Shown in pieces: positions 51,765 through 60,155 of a stretch of DNA of 64,000 bases. The stretch's first letter is position 1. Every line of letters begins with the position of its first letter. The position numbers and the translations under genes are program-made. The notes under the pieces were generated by a model, which had not been told where the DNA came from, searched no databases, and saw only the letters and a list, made by a program, of their open reading frames with translations. Source of the DNA: Archangium lipolyticum (GTDB lineage: Bacteria; Myxococcota; Myxococcia; Myxococcales; Myxococcaceae); contig NZ_JANKBZ010000039.1 of the NCBI RefSeq assembly GCF_024623785.1, forward strand, positions 48,305 to 112,304. Direction: 5' to 3'.

Positions 51765-51816
51765 GGCAATGCTTGCGCTCCAGGCAATGGCTGCCTCCCT
51801 CACGGCAAGAATTGCC
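51765..51816 (+). promoter_or_regulatory. Three upstream activator sites, GGCAA-N3-TTGCC type
   Basis: GGCAATGCTTGCG (51765-51777), GGCAATGGCTGCC (51783-51795) and GGCAAGAATTGCC (51804-51816) are related 13-base inverted repeats, 18 and 21 bases apart. They lie 54-105 bases upstream of a sigma54 promoter, the normal range for an activator. Confidence 0.7.
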
Positions 51817-51869
51817 TGCCCGTTCCCCCTCCGTCTTCATGGCCGGACCCCCGCTCCCTGTTCTGGGGA

Positions 51870-51886
51870 GCGGCATGCCCCTTGCT
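51870..51886 (+). promoter_or_regulatory. Sigma54 (-24/-12) promoter of the small beta-rich gene
   Basis: GCGGCATGCCCCTTGCT has GG and GC ten bases apart and matches the sigma54 consensus except for one base before GG. It starts 115 bases before the ATG at 51985. Confidence 0.65.
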
Positions 51887-51984
51887 CTTCCAGGCTCCGC
51901 GACGACGCGGGGCACGCGCTCTCCGCGGCGGCGGTCACAAACCAGCGCATCCAAGTCCATCGAAAAGCAACTCAGGAGAAGATC

Positions 51985-52422
51985 ATGGCTGAAGTCAAGA
52001 ACGTGGTCCTGACCGTCACCAACAGCGCCAACGCGGGCAAGAAGAACGTGAAGGTCGACTACACGTTGCTGTTCGATCCCTCCGAGGCGGGAAAGCAGTA
52101 CCAGGTGGCGATCAGCCTCATGGGCGAGGACACCCCGTCAGATGAAGAGCCGCCCAAGCCGTTCGTGTTACCCCAGCCGCTCTACACCTTCGGGTTCGGC
52201 CTGATTCCCCCGCAGAAGTACACCGTGGTGACCGCGCAGGCGGGTGAGCAGAGCTTCTCCGAGACACGTGAGGTCGACACCTCCGTCCTGAACGAGGATC
52301 CCGGTGTCAACATCATCCAGACGCCGTCCGGCAACCTCAAGATCCCTCACCCTGATGAGGTGTACGCGGCCGTCAACGTCAGCCGGGTCGCTCGTTCGAA
52401 CACGGTCAATTTGTTCATCTGA
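51985..52422 (+). CDS. Small beta-rich protein of unknown function, sigma54-controlled
   Basis: The product has 145 residues, from the ATG at 51985 with CAGGAG in front. It lacks cysteine, signal peptide and membrane segment. Regular alternation (VVLTVTNSANAGKKNVKVDYTLLFDPSE) suggests an immunoglobulin-like beta sandwich. I do not recognise a family. It is divergent from the kinase-FGE gene and carries its own sigma54 promoter and three activator sites, so it is a clear target of the local regulator. A strong terminator follows it. It may be a stress or cell-surface-associated protein, which is a guess. Confidence 0.75.
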   Translation: MAEVKNVVLTVTNSANAGKKNVKVDYTLLFDPSEAGKQYQVAISLMGEDTPSDEEPPKPFVLPQPLYTFGFGLIPPQKYTVVTAQAGEQSFSETREVDTSVLNEDPGVNIIQTPSGNLKIPHPDEVYAAVNVSRVARSNTVNLFI

Positions 52423-52438
52423 GCAGGGCTGAGCAGGA

Positions 52439-52471
52439 GAGGGCCTCCCGGAATCCACCCGGGAGGCCCTC
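52439..52471. terminator. Bidirectional terminator hairpin
   Basis: GAGGGCCTCCCGG (52439-52451) pairs with CCGGGAGGCCCTC (52459-52471) over 13 bases with a seven-base loop, followed by TT. It lies between the convergent small-protein and activator genes. Confidence 0.8.
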
Positions 52472-52479
52472 TTGGCGCA

Positions 52480-53904
52480 TTACAGCCCGTACTGCTTGCA
52501 TTTGAAGGTGAAGGTACGCAGCGGCATGCCGATCAGCTCGGCGGCCCGCGCCTTCACGCCTCCCGTCTCACGCAGGGCCTTGGCCATCGCCTCGCGCTCG
52601 ATGGCGCGCAACTCCTCGGAGAGCGGCACGCGGCGGAGCGGCTCGGAGTCGGCGGGGACCTCCGCCGGCGCGGCCTCCGGCTCCGACGAGCGGGGCGATG
52701 CTCCAGCGGTGGGAGGCGCGGGAGGCGACAGCGCGGCGAGGATGCGCTCGGGCAGGTGGCCCGGCCGCACCACCGCCTCCGTCACCGTGGCCGCCACGTA
52801 GTCCAGGGTGTTCTTCAGCTCGCGCACGTTGCCCGGCCAGCCGTAGCGCTCGAGCATCACCAGGGTCTCGGGTGCCAGTGACATCGGCTCGCGCCCCGAG
52901 GCGGTACAGGCGGCGGCGAGGAAGCGCTCGGCCAGCACGCGTACCTCCGCGCGCCGGTCTCGCAGCGGGGGCAGCACCACGGTGGCGGCTCCGAGGCGGA
53001 AGAAGAGATCCTTGCGGAAGCGCCCCGCCTCCACCTCCTTCTCCAGGTTGCGGTGCGTGGCGGCGACGATCCGGACGTCGATCTCCCGCTCCTTCGTCCC
53101 GCCCACGCGCAGGATGCGCCGTGTCTCCAGCACGCGCAGCAACTTGGCCTGGGCGGCCGCGGGCAGCTCGCCCGCCTCGTCGAGGAACACCGTGCCCCCC
53201 TCGGCCGTCTCCAGCAGACCCGGCTTGGCGGCCATGGCCCCGGTGAAGGCACCCTTCTCGTGGCCGAACAGCTCGCTCTCCACCAGCGTCTCGGCGATGG
53301 AGGCGCAGTTGATGGCCACGAAGGGCTTGCCCGAGCGGCGCGACCAGTGGTGCACGGCGAAGGCGGCGTTCTCCTTGCCGGCACCCGTCTCGCCGAGGAT
53401 GAGCACCGTCAGCTCGCTGGCCGCCAGGCGGCGGATGAGCTCGTAGAGGCGCAGCATGGCCGGATCGGCCACCACCACGGTGCGCTCGCCGAGCACCAGC
53501 TCCGTGGCCTGTGCCGCCCGGCCGCCCTGGCCGGGGAGCGAGGGCGGGGAGGACGCGGCATACAGCACCAGGTTCACCTCGCCGATGGACACCACGTCGC
53601 CCGGCTGGAGCGGAGACACCTCCTGGATGAGCTGTCCGTTGACGCGTACGCCGTTGTGGCTGTCCCAGTCGGAGATGCGCACCTGGCCGCCCTGGACATA
53701 GAGCCGGGCATGGCGGCGGGACACCGAGCGGTCCGTGACGCGGACATCCATCTCGGTGGCCCGGCCGATGTTCAGTTGCCCCTCGACCGGCAGGTCCACC
53801 ATGGACGACGTCGTCCCATCGACCACGAGCAGGCGGAACCGCTCGACATTCTTGCGCACGTTCACCTGGCCCACGCTCCAGGTCTGATCGTCACCCTCGT
53901 CCAT
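52480..53904 (-). CDS. FHA-domain sigma54-dependent transcriptional activator
   Basis: The 474-residue activator has an N-terminal FHA domain (about 20-115) with IGRATEMD (R48), SRRHARL and SHNG (N84) for binding phosphothreonine. The AAA+ core has Walker A GETGAGKE (171-178), the sigma54 contact loop GAFTGA (218-223) and FLDEAGEL. A Fis-type helix-turn-helix ends the protein (about 435-474, [12 protein letters not shown]). It replaces the usual receiver domain with FHA, the pattern of myxobacterial regulators controlled by Ser/Thr kinases. The ATG at 53904 gives a normal FHA start. The palindromes at 51765-51816 and 55700-55771 are its likely binding sites. Confidence 0.9.
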   Translation of the reverse strand: MDEGDDQTWSVGQVNVRKNVERFRLLVVDGTTSSMVDLPVEGQLNIGRATEMDVRVTDRSVSRRHARLYVQGGQVRISDWDSHNGVRVNGQLIQEVSPLQPGDVVSIGEVNLVLYAASSPPSLPGQGGRAAQATELVLGERTVVVADPAMLRLYELIRRLAASELTVLILGETGAGKENAAFAVHHWSRRSGKPFVAINCASIAETLVESELFGHEKGAFTGAMAAKPGLLETAEGGTVFLDEAGELPAAAQAKLLRVLETRRILRVGGTKEREIDVRIVAATHRNLEKEVEAGRFRKDLFFRLGAATVVLPPLRDRRAEVRVLAERFLAAACTASGREPMSLAPETLVMLERYGWPGNVRELKNTLDYVAATVTEAVVRPGHLPERILAALSPPAPPTAGASPRSSEPEAAPAEVPADSEPLRRVPLSEELRAIEREAMAKALRETGGVKARAAELIGMPLRTFTFKCKQYGL

Positions 53905-53948
53905 GGGGCTGGATTGTAGCCCCAGGGACGCACGGGCGGAGTATCCGG

Positions 53949-55604
53949 CTAGTAGAGCCCGGAGTAGGTGTTCATCGAGGGCAGGGAGCCCATCGGCGCC
54001 GCCTGCCAGGGGGCGATGATGTACCCGGGCCACATGCTGCTGGTGGTCGTCAGGAGGCCCGGGCCCACGTCCTTCCGCCAGAGGCGGAGCACGGGGGCAC
54101 CGGCCGGGGGTGGCCTGACGTAGATGTATCCCTCGAGGTTGTTGGACCCGTCGGAGGCATAACCCGGGGGTACCTGAGAGCCCTCGACCAGGGTGACGTA
54201 GCGCCGCTTGCCATCGGGCTGGGTGGAGGTGTAGCGCCGCAAGGGCAGCGTGTCCTTCAAAGCCGGGACGGCGAAGGGGGCGTTCGTGCTGAAGAGGGGG
54301 CCCTCGTAGAAGGGGGGCCGATTGGCACCGATGTCCGGCAGGAAGTCAGCCGCGCCCGGGATGCTCGAATCCGGCCTGTAGCTGGCATATCTGCCCGACG
54401 CACCGATCTCCACCCTGGACGTGGTCAGGTACGCGCCGGTATTCGAGTTGACGAAGCGGTAGAGCCCCGCATCGATATAGGCGGAGTAGGAGAACAGCAG
54501 CGCACCGGCCGCCTGCAGCTCGCCCCTGGACATGTCCTCGCAGAACCGGGGCGGGTTGGGACGGGTGATGGGATCCCGGGGATCCTGCACGAAGCTGGCG
54601 TCGCTGGCGCAGGCGCCGTTGAGCGGCAGGGTGGACCAACGCTTCTTGGTCAGACACAGGGCCTTGGGACGCAGTCCGCCGGACACGGCGGTGGTATCGC
54701 GGACCGGGGCCCGGACCGCCGCCCAGGCCGCCTCGAAGAGAAACTTCCCCCCCGAGCCGAAAGGACCGGCCGCGACGTAGGGGGTCGGGTTGCCCATCCC
54801 ATCCTTCCCGTTCTGCACGTTCTGGGTGTTGAACATGACGATGGGCGTGCCATCGACGGTGTTGGACCTGGCCTCGCCACAGTAGTCCGCGGAGGCCATG
54901 GCGACGCAGGACACGTGGTAGCGCAGCGCCTGGTCGAGCGTGGTGGCCGGATAGACACCATTGCCCGGAAGAGCGTCCTTGTTCAGCCAGGGCGGGTAGC
55001 CCCAATCGACGCACTTCGCGGCCACGCCTCCCTTGGCGTACCAGAAGGTTCCATTGGCGTTCTGCGTCTTGATGGGCACGCAGGCGAAGGAGAACTTCGC
55101 CGGATTGTTGGAAGGAACGAAGGTTCTTTCCTCCCAGTAGCCCGGCAGCGCGAGTGCCGGCCTGCCGTCCCGGCACAGATCGCCACTGCCATTCGGCGAC
55201 GTCCACGTCACCTGGTACTCCCAGGCGGTATTCGACAGCTTCCCGGTGTAGACGTTGGTGTGCCGGGCGGCCGATTTGATCGTGAACGTCACCTGCTGGT
55301 TCTGGCTGTTCGTCGTGGTGAAGGTCACGTCCTTGAAAGCAGTGCCTTTCAACGACCCGTCCGTCTGCTCCAGCTTGCCCTCGACGAGCGAGACCTTGAT
55401 GCCCACGCCCTGGAGCGTCGTCGCGGAAGCCAGCGGTATGCCGATGCGCTCGTAGAGTTCCCCCGCGCTGCCATTCAAGCGCGTGCCCTGATCGTTCTGG
55501 GTCCCCCCCTGCTGGGCCCATGCCGTGGTGGCGACAAAGAGAACGAGTACGCCCCCCTTGAACGCGGCCCCTGTCGACCGCCCCCACATCGTCCCGAAAT
55601 TCAT
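53949..55604 (-). CDS. ADYC domain secreted protein (second paralogue)
   Basis: The 551-residue protein has a signal peptide (about residues 1-30, ending TTAWAQ). It shares the whole layout of the first ADYC protein, including a SDQGTHLHG-like NDQGTRLNG start, [23 protein letters not shown] and [12 protein letters not shown]. It is exported and of unknown activity. GGAGGAGA precedes the ATG at 55604. A sigma54 promoter (55653-55669) and three palindromes (55700-55771) stand upstream, so it is the best-equipped target of the FHA activator encoded just downstream. Confidence 0.85.
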   Translation of the reverse strand: MNFGTMWGRSTGAAFKGGVLVLFVATTAWAQQGGTQNDQGTRLNGSAGELYERIGIPLASATTLQGVGIKVSLVEGKLEQTDGSLKGTAFKDVTFTTTNSQNQQVTFTIKSAARHTNVYTGKLSNTAWEYQVTWTSPNGSGDLCRDGRPALALPGYWEERTFVPSNNPAKFSFACVPIKTQNANGTFWYAKGGVAAKCVDWGYPPWLNKDALPGNGVYPATTLDQALRYHVSCVAMASADYCGEARSNTVDGTPIVMFNTQNVQNGKDGMGNPTPYVAAGPFGSGGKFLFEAAWAAVRAPVRDTTAVSGGLRPKALCLTKKRWSTLPLNGACASDASFVQDPRDPITRPNPPRFCEDMSRGELQAAGALLFSYSAYIDAGLYRFVNSNTGAYLTTSRVEIGASGRYASYRPDSSIPGAADFLPDIGANRPPFYEGPLFSTNAPFAVPALKDTLPLRRYTSTQPDGKRRYVTLVEGSQVPPGYASDGSNNLEGYIYVRPPPAGAPVLRLWRKDVGPGLLTTTSSMWPGYIIAPWQAAPMGSLPSMNTYSGLY

Positions 55605-55652
55605 CGACCTCTCCTCCGTGAGCGCCCGAGCGCTCCTGACGGGGTGTCCTGG

Positions 55653-55669
55653 TGCAAACGCCCTACCAA
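55653..55669 (-). promoter_or_regulatory. Sigma54 (-24/-12) promoter of the second ADYC gene
   Basis: On the minus strand the sequence reads TTGGTAGGGCGTTTGCA, with GG and GC ten bases apart as in TGGCAC-N5-TTGC. It stands 49-65 bases before the ATG. Confidence 0.7.
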
Positions 55670-55699
55670 CACGCTCCCGTGAGGTGGAGCCCCGCGGAC

Positions 55700-55771
55700 G
55701 GCAGGATCTTGCCCGGGCTCCAGGCAAGACTTGCCCGCCACCGGCCCCTCCACCGGGCAAGGTTTGCCCGG
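55700..55771 (-). promoter_or_regulatory. Three upstream activator sites, GGCAAG-N-CTTGCC type
   Basis: GGCAGGATCTTGCC (55700-55713), the perfect palindrome GGCAAGACTTGCC (55723-55735) and GGGCAAGGTTTGCCC (55755-55769, with extended flanks) lie 31-102 bases upstream of the sigma54 promoter. They match the motif seen before the small beta-rich gene. Confidence 0.75.
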
Positions 55772-55773
55772 TC

Positions 55774-57276
55774 TCAGGTGAGCCGGAAGATGTTCTTGAG
55801 CCGGCCGAGGATGTGGCTCTCCTCGGTGATGGGCGGCGTCTCGCCCGAGGCCGTCATCACCGCGTCCAGCTGCGTGCGCCGGTGCGCCAGCATCCCCGAT
55901 AGCTTCGGCGCCAGCTCGGGGTGCTCGCTGAACAGGCGGGCGAACACCGGCCGGTCCAGCTCCAGCAGCACCACGTCCGTGAGCGCCACCACGGTGGCCG
56001 TGCGCGGCTCGCCCGTCAGCAGCGACATCTCTCCGAAGTAGTTGCCTCGCGTGAGCCGCGACACCTCCACCCCGTTGGCCCTCACGGACAGCTCCCCCCG
56101 GCCCACCAGGTAGAAGGTGTTGCCGTGCTCGCCCTGCTCGATGACGTGCTCGCCCCGGGCGAAGCGCTTGGGCACCATCTCCCGCCTCAGCCCCGCGCGC
56201 TCCTCCTCCCGCAGCACCTTGAACAGGTCCACCCGCCGCAGCATCTCGGCGATCATCTCCTCGGGGAAGTCCGACCCCGCCGGAGCACTGTTCATGTGCA
56301 TCTTCCGGTTCGGATAGGGCAGCTCGATGCCCTCGCGCCGGAAGCGGTACCAGAGCCGGGTGTAGATCTCCTCCATCACCCAGTCCGCCTGCCCGAAGTC
56401 CTCCACGAAGTAGCGGATCTGGTAGCGGATGCCCACCTCGTCGAAGCCCCACGTGCGGCAGATCGGCGGAGGCTCGCGCAACACCAGCGGCACCTGCTCC
56501 AGTGAATCCAGCACCGCCTCCTTCACCTCGTTGGGCGCTCGATCGTACGGCGCATGGAAGTAGACGTCGGCTCCCACCGGCTGCGCCCCCCGCGAGTAGT
56601 TCTTCACCGCCTCCTTGGAGCAGATGTTGTTGGGCAGGGTGACGATCTCCCTGCGGCCCGTCTCGATGCGCGTCGCCCGCCAGGCGATCTGCACCACCCG
56701 GCCCGTGACGTCCCGGATGGTCACCCAGTCCCCCACCTGGAAGGGGCGCTCGAGCTGCAACGACAGGCCCGCGAAGAGGTTGCCCAGCGTGTCCTGCATC
56801 GCCAGACCGAGCATCACCGAGAGGATGGCCGAGGTGGCCAGCAGGCTCGTCAGATCGACGTCGAGCTGCGTCTTGAGGATGGCGATGAGGGCGACGATGT
56901 TGAGCGAGACGTCGATGACGTCGCGGAGGATCTTCGGCTGGGGGATGCGCGAGCGCAGCCGCAGAAGGTACAGGCCGAAGGACACCACCGTGCGGATGCC
57001 GCCAAAGGCGAGGGTCAGCATCCACGCCACGCGCAGCAGCTTGCCCACCTGCGGATACGGGAGCGGATCGAGCTCGGCATCCACCGCGCGCAGCACGAGG
57101 AACATCATCAGGAAGCCGAGCCCCCCGCCGAGATCCTTGCGCAACTGTTGATCCGAGCTCAGCGCCCGAGCCGCGAGCACCAGCAGCGTGAGGACGACTC
57201 CCACCGCCAGGGAGGTGTGGCTCTGCAGGAAGGGAAGCACGCCGCGAGCCTGCGCTCCCCTCTGTTGGTGGGTCAA
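55774..57276 (-). CDS. Mechanosensitive channel (MscS family) with cyclic-nucleotide-binding domain
   Basis: The 500-residue membrane protein has about four hydrophobic segments, then the MscS pore and beta domain (VMLGLAMQDTLGNLFAGLSLQLERPFQVGDWV, around residues 150-185). A C-terminal cyclic-nucleotide-binding domain follows (about 355-470), with the GEMSLLTGEPRTATVVA phosphate cassette. It would open on membrane tension and be tuned by cAMP or cGMP. The cyclic nucleotide could come from the adenylate cyclase in this window, though other sources are possible. Its stop codon lies next to the activator sites, and the gene itself has no sigma54 promoter in sight. The ATG at 57276 is the first in frame. 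Confidence 0.85.
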   Translation of the reverse strand: MTHQQRGAQARGVLPFLQSHTSLAVGVVLTLLVLAARALSSDQQLRKDLGGGLGFLMMFLVLRAVDAELDPLPYPQVGKLLRVAWMLTLAFGGIRTVVSFGLYLLRLRSRIPQPKILRDVIDVSLNIVALIAILKTQLDVDLTSLLATSAILSVMLGLAMQDTLGNLFAGLSLQLERPFQVGDWVTIRDVTGRVVQIAWRATRIETGRREIVTLPNNICSKEAVKNYSRGAQPVGADVYFHAPYDRAPNEVKEAVLDSLEQVPLVLREPPPICRTWGFDEVGIRYQIRYFVEDFGQADWVMEEIYTRLWYRFRREGIELPYPNRKMHMNSAPAGSDFPEEMIAEMLRRVDLFKVLREEERAGLRREMVPKRFARGEHVIEQGEHGNTFYLVGRGELSVRANGVEVSRLTRGNYFGEMSLLTGEPRTATVVALTDVVLLELDRPVFARLFSEHPELAPKLSGMLAHRRTQLDAVMTASGETPPITEESHILGRLKNIFRLT

Positions 57277-57320
57277 GGCACGGAGAGTCTCGCTACACGG
57301 GTGGGAACACGGGGACGGAG

Positions 57321-57354
57321 ACCCTCACCCCGCCCCTCTCCCGGTGGGAGAGGG
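57321..57354. repeat. Dispersed palindromic repeat, copy 6
   Basis: The copy (ACCCTCACCCCG opening, CCTCTCCC/GGGAGAGG arms) lies upstream of the methyltransferase gene and divergent from the channel gene. Confidence 0.7.
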
Positions 57355-57435
57355 AGGGAGGCGCGAATTTTTCGCTCGATTCACAATCCGATGCTCGCCC
57401 GGTAGAAGAGGGCTCCACCCTCCGAGCCCCGAGCC

Positions 57436-58035
57436 ATGAAACGTCACGCCCCCTCCGCCGAGCGCAACCGCGAGCCCATCCTCTCCGTCCTGCGTGAGGT
57501 GCTGCCCTCCCGGGGCACCGTGCTCGAGGTGGCCAGCGGCACGGGCCAGCACGCCGTCTTCTTCGCCCGCGCCTTCCCGGAGCTGGTGTGGCAACCCACC
57601 GACGCGGACCCCTCCGCTCGCGAGAGCATCGAGGCCTGGCGTCAGGAGGAGGGCCTGGCGAACCTGCGCGCACCGCTCGCGTTGGATGCCAGGGCTTCCA
57701 CCTGGCCCGTGGAGTCCGCGGACGCCATCGTCTGCATCAACATGATCCACATCTCCCCGTGGGAGGCGTGCCAGGGATTGATGCGGGGTGCTGGCCGGGT
57801 GTTGCCTCCCGGCGGGCCCCTGGTGCTCTACGGGGCGTATTTCATCGAGGGCCGGCCCACCGCGCCGAGCAACCTCGCCTTCGATGCTTCCCTGCGCGAG
57901 AGGAATCCGGCCTGGGGCGTGCGCGAGCTGGGCGCCGTCACCGCGGAGGCCTCGGCCCACGGGCTGGAGCGGGATCGCGTGGTCGACATGCCCAACAACA
58001 ACTTCACCGTGGTCTTCCGCAAGCGCGGCGGGTGA
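57436..58035 (+). CDS. DUF938 family SAM-dependent methyltransferase
   Basis: The 199-residue protein opens with RHAPSAERNREPILSVL. Then VLEVASGTGQHAVFFARAFP holds the SAM-binding glycine motif, and later VCINMIHISPWEACQGLM, typical of DUF938. The fold and length match the family, whose substrate is not established. The final part PNNNFTVVFRKR is also conserved. The ATG at 57436 is the only sensible start. It is convergent with the imm11-like gene; the 58 bases between them hold no hairpin. Confidence 0.85.
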   Translation: MKRHAPSAERNREPILSVLREVLPSRGTVLEVASGTGQHAVFFARAFPELVWQPTDADPSARESIEAWRQEEGLANLRAPLALDARASTWPVESADAIVCINMIHISPWEACQGLMRGAGRVLPPGGPLVLYGAYFIEGRPTAPSNLAFDASLRERNPAWGVRELGAVTAEASAHGLERDRVVDMPNNNFTVVFRKRGG

Positions 58036-58093
58036 GCGGCGAGTCCTCCCCAACTTCTCCACAGCCCCGCCGTCCACTCCCGCGCAGAGGCAC

Positions 58094-58657
58094 CTAGACC
58101 TCCTCGAATCGCGTGCCTGTAGCGCCCATGCGCTCCAAGATGTCCCGGATCTCCTCGGCGACGATGAGTGTGCCTGACCACCCCTCAGGACGGAACACCT
58201 TGGCGTTCCCCACCTTCGACTTGTCGATGCGCAGGCGATCCACGCCCATGTAGTGCCCGACCTTTTCGGGTACTCCATGCGCTGGCGTCCAGAAACTCAC
58301 CTCGGATGCCTCTTCGTCGATGCACCGGATGAGGCGCGTTGCCACGAGGACGAGGTACTGATCCGGTTGACCCTCGATGTCCGCCGGGATGAGCTGCACG
58401 TCGCCAGGGGCACGCTCCGCCAGCATGGAAGCCACCTTGATGTGGACGACAGGGACCCTCAATCCCGCTTCCGTGTAGTCCAACGGTTTTCCCGCCATCT
58501 TGATGGGGATTTTCAACCGTCCCTCCACATGCACGGGCGTTCCTCTCTTGAAGTCCCAGTCCTGCACCTTGCGGCCATGGCGATCGATGGGAGTGGCCAG
58601 GTGCCAGCGGTGGGGAACATAGACATCATCGGCGAGGTCGAAGAAGCGCTGGGACAT
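58094..58657 (-). CDS. Imm11-like (DUF1629) immunity family protein
   Basis: The 187-residue soluble protein shows the family pattern. RFFDLADDVYVPHRWHLATP opens it, followed by PVVHIKVASMLAERAPGDVQLIPADIEG, the QYLVLVATRLIRCIDE strand and RPEGWSGTLIVAEEIRDILE at the end. Imm11 proteins neutralise toxins of polymorphic systems; orphan copies are common in myxobacteria. Only a short small-protein frame lies upstream on the same strand (58699-58869), so the toxin partner may be lost or elsewhere. The ATG at 58657 is the first in frame. Confidence 0.75.
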   Translation of the reverse strand: MSQRFFDLADDVYVPHRWHLATPIDRHGRKVQDWDFKRGTPVHVEGRLKIPIKMAGKPLDYTEAGLRVPVVHIKVASMLAERAPGDVQLIPADIEGQPDQYLVLVATRLIRCIDEEASEVSFWTPAHGVPEKVGHYMGVDRLRIDKSKVGNAKVFRPEGWSGTLIVAEEIRDILERMGATGTRFEEV

Positions 58658-58698
58658 AGGAAGGTTCTAGCGTCATTTCCCCAGGGTGATGAGTCGGT

Positions 58699-58869
58699 TC
58701 AACTCCGTTCCGGGTGTGGCGATCTTTCTGGCGATTCCGCCGCGCTCACCTCCGACAACAGGATGCCCTCGCGACCCGCAACCTGCATCGACACCTGGGC
58801 CGAACCGGGCAGCGTCCCCACCTGCTCCGCGAAGCTCTTCGCCGTGTGCGTCAGCAGCGAATCTGCCAC
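58699..58869 (-). CDS. Small conserved-looking protein before the imm11-like gene
   Basis: From a GTG at 58869 the frame gives 56 residues, starting ADSLLTHTAKSFAEQVGTLPG after the initiator. A stretch with VSMQVAGREGILLSEVSA follows, with a Pro/Glu-rich end. GAGG lies before the start, and an in-frame stop lies just upstream. It could be a small secreted toxin tip, an antitoxin or an uncharacterised protein, and may be co-transcribed with the imm11-like gene 41 bases downstream. Confidence 0.35.
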   Translation of the reverse strand: MADSLLTHTAKSFAEQVGTLPGSAQVSMQVAGREGILLSEVSAAESPERSPHPERS

Positions 58870-59016
58870 GGCCTCATGACTTCACCCCTTCTCGTGAGCA
58901 ACGAATCATCACGGCGCGGGACACGGGCCGGATCGTGCCACACCCGGACACGCGGCTCGTGGTGCGCTGCGGCACATGGCGAGCGTCCAGGCCGGATATG
59001 TCGTAAGCAGGAGGCC

Positions 59017-59997
59017 ATGTCACGCACCCTCGGGGCCTCCGGGCCCGCCGTGTCACCTCTGGGATTGGGACTCGCCGCGCTCGGCCGTCCCGGGTACATC
59101 ACGCTCGGACATGGAGGGGACCTCGGCCGGGACCGCTCCGTCGAGGCCATGGAGCGCCAGGCCCATGAGGTGCTGGATGCCGCGTACCGCTCGGGCATCC
59201 GCTACCTGGACGCCGCGCGCTCCTACGGCCGGGCCGAGCAATTCCTCTCATCCTGGCTGGTGTCTCGTGGCGTACGCCCCGGGGAGGTCGTGGTCGGCTC
59301 CAAGTGGGGCTACACGTATACCGCCGACTGGCGCGTGGACGCCGAGCGCCACGAGGTGAAGGACCACTCGCTCCCCACCCTCCGCCGGCAGTGGGAGGAG
59401 AGCCGGACCCTGCTCGGCTCCTGGCTGCGGCTGTATCAGATCCACTCCGCGACCTTCGAGAGCGGGGTGCTCGATGACGCGAGCGTCCTGGAGGAGCTCG
59501 GGAAGCTGAGGGACTCGGGCGTGTGCGTGGGGCTGACGCTCAGTGGACCCCGGCAGGCGGAGGTCCTGCGGCGCGCATTGGACATCCGGGTCGGAGGGTC
59601 ACCGCTGTTCTCGTGCGTGCAGGCGACGTGGAACCTGCTCGAGCGCTCCGCGGGTCCCGCGCTCGCCGAGGCCCATGCGGCGGGCTGGGGCGTCATCATC
59701 AAGGAGGCCGTCGCCAACGGGCGGCTCACCGGACGCAACGCGGATCCGGGCCTGCGCCCCCTGCGCGAGGTGGCGGAGGGACTGGGAGTCGGTGTGGACG
59801 CGGTGGCCCTTGCCGCCGTGCTCGCGCAGCCGTGGGTGTCCGTGGTGCTGAGCGGAGCCACCACCGTGGAGCAGCTCCGGGACAACCTGCGTGCGCTGGA
59901 GGTGAAGCTCGGGGATGAGGCGTGGGAGCGGATGCGAAGCCTCGCCGAGACCCCGGAGACCTACTGGGCGAAGCGCTCCTCCCTTCCGTGGAACTAG
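59017..59997 (+). CDS. Aldo/keto reductase
   Basis: The 326-residue enzyme has the AKR barrel with DAARSYGRAE (D65, Y70), GSKWGYTY (K96) and YQIHSA (H143), the usual catalytic tetrad Asp-Tyr-Lys-His. The C-terminal part VALAAVLAQPWVSVVLSGATTVEQLRDNL holds the NADPH-binding end. The substrate is unknown; the family reduces aldehydes and ketones. GCAGGAGG precedes the ATG at 59017. It stands alone, before the change to lower-G+C DNA. Confidence 0.85.
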   Translation: MSRTLGASGPAVSPLGLGLAALGRPGYITLGHGGDLGRDRSVEAMERQAHEVLDAAYRSGIRYLDAARSYGRAEQFLSSWLVSRGVRPGEVVVGSKWGYTYTADWRVDAERHEVKDHSLPTLRRQWEESRTLLGSWLRLYQIHSATFESGVLDDASVLEELGKLRDSGVCVGLTLSGPRQAEVLRRALDIRVGGSPLFSCVQATWNLLERSAGPALAEAHAAGWGVIIKEAVANGRLTGRNADPGLRPLREVAEGLGVGVDAVALAAVLAQPWVSVVLSGATTVEQLRDNLRALEVKLGDEAWERMRSLAETPETYWAKRSSLPWN

Positions 59998-60155
59998 ACT
60001 GTCCACTATTCCCCCTACTGTATCATCAGCCCCTCGCGCTCCTTGCTCTCATAACGACCAGCTGAGCTCCCCACCTAGGCTCTATTTATGGATGGAGGTA
60101 TGGTCGTGTCCTCATTCTACATTGGCTTACGTTCCTGCTTCGGAAGTCCCCTCTT

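Noticed and set aside
46066..55604. The two ADYC genes as arms of a composite transposon.
   Set aside because: They are diverged paralogues with no transposase or flanking repeats; separate promoters fit a regulon better.
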